Shown here piece after piece: positions 24,542-31,296 of a stretch of 64,000 bases of DNA. The DNA is from Pseudobdellovibrionaceae bacterium (GTDB taxonomy: Bacteria; Bdellovibrionota; Bdellovibrionia; Bdellovibrionales; UBA1609): positions 40,190 to 104,189 of the forward strand of contig JACKAN010000014.1 in the NCBI GenBank assembly GCA_020635055.1. The letters run 5' to 3'. The translations under genes and the position numbers were made by a program. The notes under the pieces are model-generated. The model was not told where the DNA came from. It did not search any database and saw only the letters and a list, made by a program, of their open reading frames with translations. Each line of letters starts with the position of its first letter. Positions within the stretch are counted from its first letter, which is position 1.

Positions 24542-25351
24542 ATGAAACGACCATTTCTCGATACTTACTGGACTTTACAAGTGAGTATCATTTTAATTTT
24601 TATATTACCTTGTAAGAGTTTTTCTAGTAGAAGCTTGCATGTAGCACATAGTAGTGTTGCGAGTAGAGCCTTACAGTCGCCACTTTTTTTTGGACAAACA
24701 AACATTAATGTTATCTATGAGCAAAAGAGTTTATTGACACAAACACCATCTGGAATTGAACCGGAATTGATTGTAAATAATGAGGCCATACAAAAATTAA
24801 TTTTTTCAAAGCTCAAAGATTCTTATGGATTAGAAGGTTTATTTCAAGCATTAGATTTTTCGATAATAGATCACATTTACGCAGAGCCAATGATTTTTAG
24901 ATCACCAAGGTATCGAAAAGATTTTTTTATTCTGACTTTAAACGTAAGAGTGTTAGCTTTTATTTTAGACGAACAGTTTTCACCAAACAGAGTTCAAGAA
25001 ATAGAAGTGAGTGTTTATAGTAATAAATATGATACTAATGGTTTACTGTGGTTTAATAAATTGGGTTTAAATGATTTTAACTATTCGTTGGACAGTAAAA
25101 GAATAATGTTTCCACGATCATTTAACCTCACACCCTTTTTTCAATCAAAAAACCAAAATTCCAGTATCGACTTAAGAAACGTTATTGCTAGTAATAGGGA
25201 AAATGAAAATTTATTAGTACAGCTAAGAGTTGTTGGGGGAGAGTTCTCACCAAATAACTACTATATAAGGTTAAATTTAAGTGAAGCCCAAGAGTTTTTG
25301 GGTATGAACAGCGCGAATAGGATGTCCATATGTAATGTGGCCTTACAATAA
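24542..25351 (+). CDS. Exported protein of unknown function between ffh and rpsP
   Basis: About 270 residues, with a basic-hydrophobic N-terminus (DTYWTLQVSIILIFILPC) that looks like an uncleaved or atypical signal peptide; Cys may be a lipid site but the lipobox is poor. Several starts are possible (TTG 24518, ATG 24524, ATG 24542). The last gives the best N-terminus. The body is beta-rich with no motif I recognise. The stop codon TAA lies inside the 5-bp duplication made by the IS5-family insertion, so the protein was left intact. Confidence 0.55.
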   Translation: MKRPFLDTYWTLQVSIILIFILPCKSFSSRSLHVAHSSVASRALQSPLFFGQTNINVIYEQKSLLTQTPSGIEPELIVNNEAIQKLIFSKLKDSYGLEGLFQALDFSIIDHIYAEPMIFRSPRYRKDFFILTLNVRVLAFILDEQFSPNRVQEIEVSVYSNKYDTNGLLWFNKLGLNDFNYSLDSKRIMFPRSFNLTPFFQSKNQNSSIDLRNVIASNRENENLLVQLRVVGGEFSPNNYYIRLNLSEAQEFLGMNSANRMSICNVALQ

Positions 25352-26600
25352 GAGGCTGTTGCAAAAATTCATTTTACAAAATCCAGTTCAAATCTGACAG
25401 ATATGAAAGTCGTTTAGTAAGATTTGATATCCCCTGAGCTATATTTCATATGCAATATTTTAGAGTTAAAAAAAATTTAGGGATAATTTTTCATATTTAG
25501 GGGCTATCTTCCCCCTTAATCCCATCAAAAGCTTAAATTGGGCGCACCTATCCTGATGACCCTCTTTAAATTTTGGACTGTAGCTTCCATCAACGCCTGG
25601 AACTCTACTTTCTCTTTGCCTCGATAACGACAATATTTACTTATTTTTGAAAAGGTACTTTCAAAAGGCATCCGCACTGAACTTCTCCAACGATCCAAAT
25701 CCCTGTCCTTAAATTTACGATTCTTCTTTCTAATGGTTCCATCTGCACAACCCTTCTTTCTTATCTCCGTATCTACAGCATCACTATCATATCCCTTATC
25801 TAAAAACACCATTCCACTATCTGGGCAAAGATCCTCTTCCACAAAGGCTTTTGCGTCTGTTACATCAGCCCCAGTGACTTTTACTTCTGTTATTATTCCT
25901 TGGCTCATATCTACTTGATGATGCCTTTTATAGCCCAGCCAAAACTTATTTTTTCCCTTACACCCATACCTAGCATCTGGGTCTGGTGAATAGCTCTCAA
26001 TATTTTTATTGTTCATTTTAGGATTATCATCATCATCTTTTTCTTCGTTCTTTTTATCTGATATCGCCTTATCTCGGGCTTTCCATATGTTTACTTTAGC
26101 CACCATTGATGAAGCATCCACAAAAGTGAAGGCACCTCCCACATAACCCGCATTTTTTATTGAGTCAGTGATTGTATTAAAAAGTTTCCTTAACTCCTCA
26201 GTACCTATTCTTTTTCTCAAGCGCCCAAAATAACTATGATCTGGAGTGCGCTCCTCAAGCCCGTATCCACAAAACCATTTGGCCGTATTGTTTTCTTGAA
26301 GGTACTTTTCTAGTTGTCGATCTGACAAATCCTCCCAAAACTGAATTAATAAAGTTTTAAACCCCCTTGTTAAAGGCTCTGAGCCTGCACCCAATTTAGA
26401 GTAACAACTCTCAAGAGGAGTCAACAATGTGGGGAAATCAATTAATAAAGATAATCTACGGTAGATATGAGAATCAGGGACGAGCCTTTCTAGTAAATCA
26501 TCATACATCTTCAGTTGGGGATCTTCTTTTTTTAACATTAAGAGAGAATAAAATATTCTCTCTTAATTGGCTAGGTATGACGGACTTTGGCGACAGCCTC
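25352..26600 (-). mobile_element. IS5-family element between ffh and rpsP
   Basis: Ends GAGGCTGTTGCAAAA (25352) and, on the complement, GAGGCTGTCGCCAAA (from 26600) bound 1,249 bp with one transposase gene. AATAA at 25347-25351 is repeated at 26601-26605, consistent with a target duplication. The transposase is intact, so the insertion is probably recent. Confidence 0.9.
25525..26538 (-). CDS. IS5-family transposase
   Basis: The 337-residue transposase has an N-terminal DUF772-type region (GFKTLLIQFWEDLSDRQLEK with RTPDHSYFGRLRKRIG) and a DDE core: Asp in FTFVDASSMVAK, Asp in MVFLDKGYDSDAV and Glu in RMPFESTFSKISKYCRYR, the R-x-x-E-x-x-F-x(7)-R pattern of IS5 enzymes. A charged insertion (KKNEEKDDDDNPKMNNKN) separates the first and second motifs. 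No defects are visible. Confidence 0.92.
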   Translation of the reverse strand: MLKKEDPQLKMYDDLLERLVPDSHIYRRLSLLIDFPTLLTPLESCYSKLGAGSEPLTRGFKTLLIQFWEDLSDRQLEKYLQENNTAKWFCGYGLEERTPDHSYFGRLRKRIGTEELRKLFNTITDSIKNAGYVGGAFTFVDASSMVAKVNIWKARDKAISDKKNEEKDDDDNPKMNNKNIESYSPDPDARYGCKGKNKFWLGYKRHHQVDMSQGIITEVKVTGADVTDAKAFVEEDLCPDSGMVFLDKGYDSDAVDTEIRKKGCADGTIRKKNRKFKDRDLDRWRSSVRMPFESTFSKISKYCRYRGKEKVEFQALMEATVQNLKRVIRIGAPNLSF

Positions 26601-26875
26601 AATAAGGTTCCCGGTTAAATTTGTGATATGCGCCTGGTCAAGAATTACTTAAGGGCTTAAAACCACTCATTGGATCCAAAAAGTGAGGTTAATTCAAGTA
26701 AATAGATGCCTCGCGTCTAGAATTGAGGGGGTATATTGGATGGATCTTATTTTCAAAAAGATGATTTCCTTAAGGGCTGTTCACCCCAATGGGATGAATT
26801 TGAACTTGCACTCGATTTTGAAAGAGTGTAAACCTTTGAAACTCGGAACTGAAAAGCTCATAGGAGATCGATTGT
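26601..26875. other. Leader region of the rpsP operon
   Basis: Between the IS5 element and rpsP there are 275 bases without a convincing gene. After the insertion, the operon promoter must lie here or in the element's edge. A weak candidate is TTGCAC near 26,803. A plus-strand frame overlapping rpsP is judged a shadow. Confidence 0.35.
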
Positions 26876-27130
26876 ATGGTAGTAATAAGATTAGCCCGTG
26901 GCGGGAGCACTCATAAGCCTAAATATAGAATCACTGTTGCTGATTCAAGACGTCCAGCCACTGGTAAATTTATTGAGATATTAGGAACTTATAACCCTAG
27001 CCCTAGTGGAAAAGATCCTGGCTTGGTATTTGATTTAGTAAAAGCTAATGAATGGATACAAAAAGGTGCTAAACCTACTAAAAGAGTACAATTCTTAATG
27101 AAAAAGGCTCAAGAGACAGTCAAGGCCTGA
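26876..27130 (+). CDS. rpsP: 30S ribosomal protein bS16
   Basis: The 84-residue protein is a clear bS16: VVIRLARGGSTHKPKYRITV at the start, DSRRPATGKFIEILGTYNP, then the C-terminal VQFLMKKA. It belongs to the 5' domain of the 30S body. The start ATG follows TAGGAGATCGATTGT. It leads the rpsP-khpA pair; a strong terminator then separates this pair from rimM. Confidence 0.97.
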   Translation: MVVIRLARGGSTHKPKYRITVADSRRPATGKFIEILGTYNPSPSGKDPGLVFDLVKANEWIQKGAKPTKRVQFLMKKAQETVKA

Positions 27131-27222
27131 GGCTAGAAAACAAACAGTTGTTTGGCAGTCTGTGTATTTTTGTTAGAATATTAAGTGAGTTACAATAGTG
27201 AAAGTGGGAGTGAGGTATAGTA

Positions 27223-27468
27223 ATGGATCCTTCAAATTTAAAAGATTTAGTTGAGTTTATGGCAAAGTCTCTAGTTGATTACCCTGATGAAGTGGAAGTG
27301 AATGAGGTGGCCGGTGAGCAAACTACAGTTGTAGAACTTAAAGTTGCTAAAAATGATCTAGGTAAAGTTATTGGAAAACAAGGACGTACTGCAAGATCTA
27401 TGAGGACTATTCTCAATGCAGCCAGCACTAAACTACATAAGAGAAGTGTACTAGAAATAGTTGAGTAA
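27223..27468 (+). CDS. khpA: KH-domain RNA-binding protein KhpA
   Basis: The 81-residue single KH domain includes the GxxG loop in LGKVIGKQGRTARSMRTIL (about 47-65). KhpA-type proteins (YlqC) bind RNA, often with KhpB, and are commonly encoded next to rpsP. The acidic N-terminus (SLVDYPDEVEVNEVAGEQ) is typical. It lies 92 nt after rpsP and just before an intrinsic terminator. Confidence 0.93.
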   Translation: MDPSNLKDLVEFMAKSLVDYPDEVEVNEVAGEQTTVVELKVAKNDLGKVIGKQGRTARSMRTILNAASTKLHKRSVLEIVE

Positions 27469-27496
27469 TGATTTTACATTATATTTTGAATTGGAG

Positions 27497-27525
27497 ACGG
27501 CTAGGTAAAACCTAGCCGTTTTTTT
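27497..27525 (+). terminator. Strong intrinsic terminator abutting rimM
   Basis: ACGGCTAGGT and ACCTAGCCGT form a perfect 10-bp stem with an AAA loop, followed by at least six T. The T run ends at the A of the rimM ATG (27526). It should terminate most rpsP-khpA transcripts and leaves no room for a normal rimM ribosome site. Confidence 0.9.
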
Positions 27526-28065
27526 ATGACTCATATTATAGAAAAATATTACAGTGTGGGCAGGGTTAAAGAAGCCCATGGTTTGCGAGGAGATTTATAT
27601 ATAAAACTTCGTTCAAAACGTGCAGATTGGCTTGAACAATTAGATAGACTGATTCTCTCTGAATCAGAAACACCTTTAAATTTAAATACATTTAGACTTA
27701 AGAAAAAAAAGTTCTTTAGAGAAGGCTTGCTTGTTCAGGTGGAGGAAATTAAGGACAGAACATCAGCCGAGAAATGCCGAGGGCTCTATATGCTAATTCC
27801 TACTTCCTATCTAATGACTTCAAATGAGAAGGATTTTTATTTATATGAAGTTCAAGGCTTTGAAGTTATAGATAAAACACTGTTGTCTATTGGTAACATT
27901 ACTGGTTTTGGGTCCAATGGAGCACAGGATTTATTAGAGGTAACAGGCCCTTTTGGGAAAGTGGATATTTTATTTATATACGAGTTTATTGAACGAATTT
28001 CCTTTGACGAAAAAAAAATATATATGAATTTGCCTTTGGGAATGGTGCAGATCAATGAGGATTAA
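27526..28065 (+). CDS. rimM: Ribosome maturation factor RimM
   Basis: The 179-residue protein has the RimM N-terminal barrel (YSVGRVKEAHGLRGDLYIKL) and the C-terminal PRC-like barrel (GFGSNGAQDLLEVTG). It assists 30S head assembly with uS19. The ATG has no Shine-Dalgarno because the terminator stem and T run precede it; the next start candidate, GTG at 27556, would remove part of the first strand. Translation may depend on read-through transcripts or on a leaderless-like mode (inference). It overlaps trmD by 11 nt. Confidence 0.93.
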   Translation: MTHIIEKYYSVGRVKEAHGLRGDLYIKLRSKRADWLEQLDRLILSESETPLNLNTFRLKKKKFFREGLLVQVEEIKDRTSAEKCRGLYMLIPTSYLMTSNEKDFYLYEVQGFEVIDKTLLSIGNITGFGSNGAQDLLEVTGPFGKVDILFIYEFIERISFDEKKIYMNLPLGMVQINED

Positions 28066-28873
28066 CATCATCTCCCTTTTCCCAGATTTAATTGAAAATT
28101 TTATGAATTATGGAGTCCTAGGTCGTGCTATTAAAGAAAGCAAAGCGCATTTGCAAATATACAATCCACGTAAATATTCAACGGACATACACCAAACTGT
28201 AGATGATCGCCCCTATGGTGGGGGAGATGGAATGGTAATGTTGGCCGAAAACTTAGACTTAACACTTGGTGAATTAAAAGATGCACAAGAGTTGGGCGAG
28301 ATATATTATTTAAGCCCACAAGGACCCCTGTGGAATGATGAAATGGCCGTGAGTTGGGCTAATGAGAGAGCCACAAAAACCCTAATTTGCGGACGCTATG
28401 GGGGAATTGACCAAAGAGTTTTGCAAAAACATAAAATTATGGAAATTTCTATTGGAGATTATATCCTTAGTGGAGGGGAGTTAGCGGCGATGGTAGTAGT
28501 GGATTCTGTTTTCAGGAAGCTTCCTGGCGTTTTAGGAAACGAGCTTTCTGCCATCAGTGATAGCTTTAGTAAGATGGGGCTGTTAGAGGCCCCTCTATAT
28601 ACTCGACCCGCTATATGGCAGGATAGAAAGGTTCCCGCTGTTTTACTTTCAGGTCACCATGAAAAAATTGAAACAGCAAAAGACATAATGTCTTATATTG
28701 TAACGGCTCTCAAGAGGCCGGATCTCATTGAGAAAAATGGTTTACATCAATCATTAAAAAAGGCACTACAAGAAGTGAGTCAATGGGATCCACAGGAATT
28801 ATTGGCCTGGGGAGTTGAGCAAAATAATTTAGCTCAGTTAAAAAAAACTTATTTGGGAGAAGATTTTGATTGA
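28055..28873 (+). CDS. trmD: tRNA (guanine-N1)-methyltransferase TrmD
   Basis: The 272-residue SPOUT methylase makes m1G37. It has ISLFPDLIENFMNYGVLGRA, DDRPYGGGDGMVM, the knot LICGRYGGIDQR and EISIGDYILSGGELA, then RPAIWQDRKVPAVLLSGHH. Length and order match the family, though slightly longer at the C-terminus. It overlaps rimM and the next methylase gene, so the three are translationally coupled. Confidence 0.97.
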   Translation: MRINIISLFPDLIENFMNYGVLGRAIKESKAHLQIYNPRKYSTDIHQTVDDRPYGGGDGMVMLAENLDLTLGELKDAQELGEIYYLSPQGPLWNDEMAVSWANERATKTLICGRYGGIDQRVLQKHKIMEISIGDYILSGGELAAMVVVDSVFRKLPGVLGNELSAISDSFSKMGLLEAPLYTRPAIWQDRKVPAVLLSGHHEKIETAKDIMSYIVTALKRPDLIEKNGLHQSLKKALQEVSQWDPQELLAWGVEQNNLAQLKKTYLGEDFD

Positions 28874-29468
28874 AGATATTCCTGCTCTGGACATGAGAGG
28901 ACACAATTTAAATGTGGCACTGATTCATTGGCCCGTCTTAAATAAAGCAAGAGATGTTGTAGCCACGAATGTTACCAATTTTGATATTCATGATATTGCT
29001 AGAGCTTCACGCACCTATGGAGTAGGTAAATACTTCATAGTTAATACTATTGAAGAACAACTTATTTTCGTAAATAGAATGTTGGACCACTGGCGAATAG
29101 GCCCTGGGGCAAGATTAAACCCTATGCGCCAAACCGCTCTAGGTATGATTCAGCTAGCGGAGACTTTAGATGTTGTTTTAAATAAGCACTATTCCGAAGA
29201 AAAACCACAAATAATAGCCACCGCGGCCAGAGACTTTCCAGGAGTGGAGCGTTGTTCATTTCGTGAATTGCGGCAGGACATATTTAAAGACAAGCAAAGG
29301 GCTCGATTATTATTGTTTGGAACCGGTTTTGGTCTGGATGAGCAAATACTTAAAAAGTGTGACCTTATTTTAGAACCCATTAAGGGGGCTTCCATGGAGG
29401 ATTATCGCCATCTTTCTGTGAGATCCGCGGTGAGTATCTGTCTTGACCGGCTCTTTGGAGCATGGTAG
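28866..29468 (+). CDS. SPOUT-type RNA methyltransferase of the trmD operon (Methyltrn_RNA_4-like)
   Basis: The 200-residue product resembles the TM1570/DUF2168-like RNA methyltransferases often found between trmD and rplS in delta-type bacteria. It has NLNVALIHWPVLNKARDVVA, the RASRTYGVGKYFIV segment, and a knot region LLLFGTGFGLDEQIL and DYRHLSVRSAVSICLDRL. The target is unknown. Start TTG at 28866 overlaps trmD by 8 nt and follows GGGAGAAG; ATG at 28893 is the alternative. Confidence 0.8.
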   Translation: MIEDIPALDMRGHNLNVALIHWPVLNKARDVVATNVTNFDIHDIARASRTYGVGKYFIVNTIEEQLIFVNRMLDHWRIGPGARLNPMRQTALGMIQLAETLDVVLNKHYSEEKPQIIATAARDFPGVERCSFRELRQDIFKDKQRARLLLFGTGFGLDEQILKKCDLILEPIKGASMEDYRHLSVRSAVSICLDRLFGAW

Positions 29469-29507
29469 ATAAGCTTTTCACTGTAGCCAATTTATGTGGA
29501 GTTTAAA

Positions 29508-29921
29508 ATGACAGATCTAGTGCAAAAAGTGACATCAAAAAGACAACAAAAAAAGAATTTTCCTGAATTCAGAGCTGGTGACACAATTGGCGTGAACGTT
29601 AAAGTAAAAGAGGCTGGAAAAGAAAGAGTCCAGTTATTTAAAGGTGTTGTAATTAAAGTTGAAGGTAAGGGCGTTGGCCGTAGATTTACCGTTCGTAAAA
29701 TTTCTAGCGGTGTTGGAGTGGAAAGAACTTTTCCATTTACTAGCCCAGCTATTGAGGGAATTGTAGTTCACTCACGGGGAAAAGTAAGACGCGGAAAGCT
29801 TTATTTCCTAAGAGGTCTCAAAGGCCGTGCAGCTCGTCTAACATCAGAATTAGTTTTTGGCTCCAGTTCAGAGAGTAAGACTGCTGATGATACAGCTCAG
29901 GACGAATCCACTGCAGAATAA
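29508..29921 (+). CDS. rplS: 50S ribosomal protein bL19
   Basis: The 137-residue protein has the complete bL19 core: FPEFRAGDTIGVNVKVKE, RVQLFKGVVIKVEGKGVG, RRFTVRKISSGVGVERTFPF and SRGKVRRGKLYFLR. The ATG at 29508 follows GTGGAG. A hydrophilic, acidic extension of about 20 residues (SSSESKTADDTAQDESTAE) is appended, longer than usual. It sits at the 30S-50S interface. Confidence 0.97.
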   Translation: MTDLVQKVTSKRQQKKNFPEFRAGDTIGVNVKVKEAGKERVQLFKGVVIKVEGKGVGRRFTVRKISSGVGVERTFPFTSPAIEGIVVHSRGKVRRGKLYFLRGLKGRAARLTSELVFGSSSESKTADDTAQDESTAE

Positions 29922-30525
29922 GAAAAATTTTGAGCCTTATCCTTGGCAAGATCTTCGTCCATTTCCATTAATAGGTGTAGATGAAGTGGGTCGTGGCTGT
30001 TTGGCTGGGCCCGTCTATGCAGCAGCTGTAATAATAAATCCACAAAATGATTTTTCTAAATATACGGATTCCAAAGCTTTATCCGAGAAACGAAGAAATT
30101 TATTATCTGATCACATTAAAAAAAACCATTTATGGTCTATCGCATTTGCAACTGTGAATGAGATTACCGAGTTGAATATTCTTAAAGCGGCATTGCTGGC
30201 AATGAAGCGAGCTGTTTTGAACTTGAGCATAGAAAGTGGGCACGTGATTGTGGATGGAAATTGTCTTATCCCTAATTTGCCTAAGTCGTTCTTGCAAACT
30301 CCCTTGGTAAAAGGAGATTTACGTGCGGCGCCTGTGGCAGCAGCTTCAATTATTGCAAAGGTGGCCAGAGATCAATGGATATCTGAGCAGGGAGATGAGT
30401 TCCCTGAATACCATTTTGCAAAGCATAAAGGCTACTCTACGGCTCTACACAAAGAACTTATTGCCAAACATGGTCCTTGTAAATTGCATAGGCCCACGTT
30501 TCGCGGTGTTAAAGAATTCTTATAA
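29887..30525 (+). CDS. rnhB: Ribonuclease HII
   Basis: RNase HII cleaves RNA in RNA-DNA hybrids, including single ribonucleotides. It shows IGVDEVGRGCLAGPVYAAAV (catalytic D-E), HVIVDGNCLIP (third Asp) and AASIIAKVARDQWI (fourth motif), then HKGYSTALHKE. About 213 residues from ATG 29887, overlapping the 3' end of rplS by 35 nt; the precise start is uncertain since the conserved part begins only at about residue 27. Confidence 0.95.
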   Translation: MIQLRTNPLQNKKNFEPYPWQDLRPFPLIGVDEVGRGCLAGPVYAAAVIINPQNDFSKYTDSKALSEKRRNLLSDHIKKNHLWSIAFATVNEITELNILKAALLAMKRAVLNLSIESGHVIVDGNCLIPNLPKSFLQTPLVKGDLRAAPVAAASIIAKVARDQWISEQGDEFPEYHFAKHKGYSTALHKELIAKHGPCKLHRPTFRGVKEFL

Positions 30526-30871
30526 TAACAAAAAAAATGGGAAAACATTTGAAGATTTGGCAATTCAATATTTTCTCAAAAAAGGTTTTCAACTTAAAAA
30601 TCCCAAATTAGTAACCACTCATATTCAAGTCGATGCTCTATTTTATAAAGCTTCAGAGGGATGGCTAATCTTAGAGGTGAAGTCACTGCCACAGTCCGAT
30701 TTTGATAAAAGTTTAAGGGTTTCAAAAAAGCAAGCTAAACGCCTGCATGGATTTTTAATGTTATTGTCAAATTTAACAAATGATACCGTTAGGGCACACC
30801 TTGCCATCGTGAGTCATAGTGGTCACATCGAGCTGTACGAAGATTTTCTTTGTGATTTAATAGAAACATGA
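30506..30871 (+). CDS. YraN-family (UPF0102) nuclease-fold protein
   Basis: From GTG at 30506 (overlapping rnhB by 20 nt) the product is about 121 residues. It has the UPF0102 order: NGKTFEDLAIQYFLKKGF, HIQVDALFY (in place of GEIDLI) and LILEVKSL (EVK of the PD-(D/E)XK fold), then SKKQAKRLHGF. YraN genes regularly follow rnhB. An out-of-frame longer ORF upstream is the shadow of rnhB. Role unknown, thought to act on DNA. Confidence 0.82.
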   Translation: MLKNSYNNKKNGKTFEDLAIQYFLKKGFQLKNPKLVTTHIQVDALFYKASEGWLILEVKSLPQSDFDKSLRVSKKQAKRLHGFLMLLSNLTNDTVRAHLAIVSHSGHIELYEDFLCDLIET

Positions 30872-31296
30872 AATGGAAAACCAGCTGCACATTTCTTTTA
30901 CTGAATTTAATGATTCCTGTAATTGTATCAGCACAGATCAATGAGCTTAGTGTTGAAAATAAAATGGCTACAAAAGAATTTGTTAGAAGTTGTACCTATG
31001 GTGTTTTAGCTGGAACTTTAGTTGGAGCCGCTACTTTAGCCTTTACCGAACAACCTGGAGAAAATATTAATCGGGTCGCTCGAGGAGCTTCTCTTGGCTT
31101 GTATGCGGGAATCCTTTTGGGACTCTACGTAGTTTATATAGTTCCAGGACAAGTGAATGATGATTTAGAAATGGACCCCAATTTATTACCACCAGGCATT
31201 GAAGAAGAGTCCTCGCGTTTTAATTGGGGAGCTTTCCCAATGATTAGCCAAAATGAAGTCGATGGTCTGGGGTTTAATTTAGGATTCACTTTTTAA
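30868..31296 (+). CDS. Small exported/membrane protein of unknown function
   Basis: The 142-residue product has a signal peptide (residues 1-22, ending VIVSA) and two Gly-rich hydrophobic segments, GVLAGTLVGAATLAF and ASLGLYAGILLGLYVVYIV. The C-terminus (FNLGFTF) resembles an outer-membrane sorting end, though the protein is too short for a barrel. It overlaps yraN by ATGA and ends 4 nt into the convergent lptD. Family not recognised. Confidence 0.6.
   Translation: MKWKTSCTFLLLNLMIPVIVSAQINELSVENKMATKEFVRSCTYGVLAGTLVGAATLAFTEQPGENINRVARGASLGLYAGILLGLYVVYIVPGQVNDDLEMDPNLLPPGIEEESSRFNWGAFPMISQNEVDGLGFNLGFTF

Noticed and set aside
26683..26916. ORF overlapping the start of rpsP
   Set aside because: It is out of frame with rpsP, has no ribosome site, and its composition does not look coding.
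30323..30505. Upstream extension of the YraN-family ORF
   Set aside because: This part lies wholly inside rnhB in another frame; family similarity begins only after GTG 30506.
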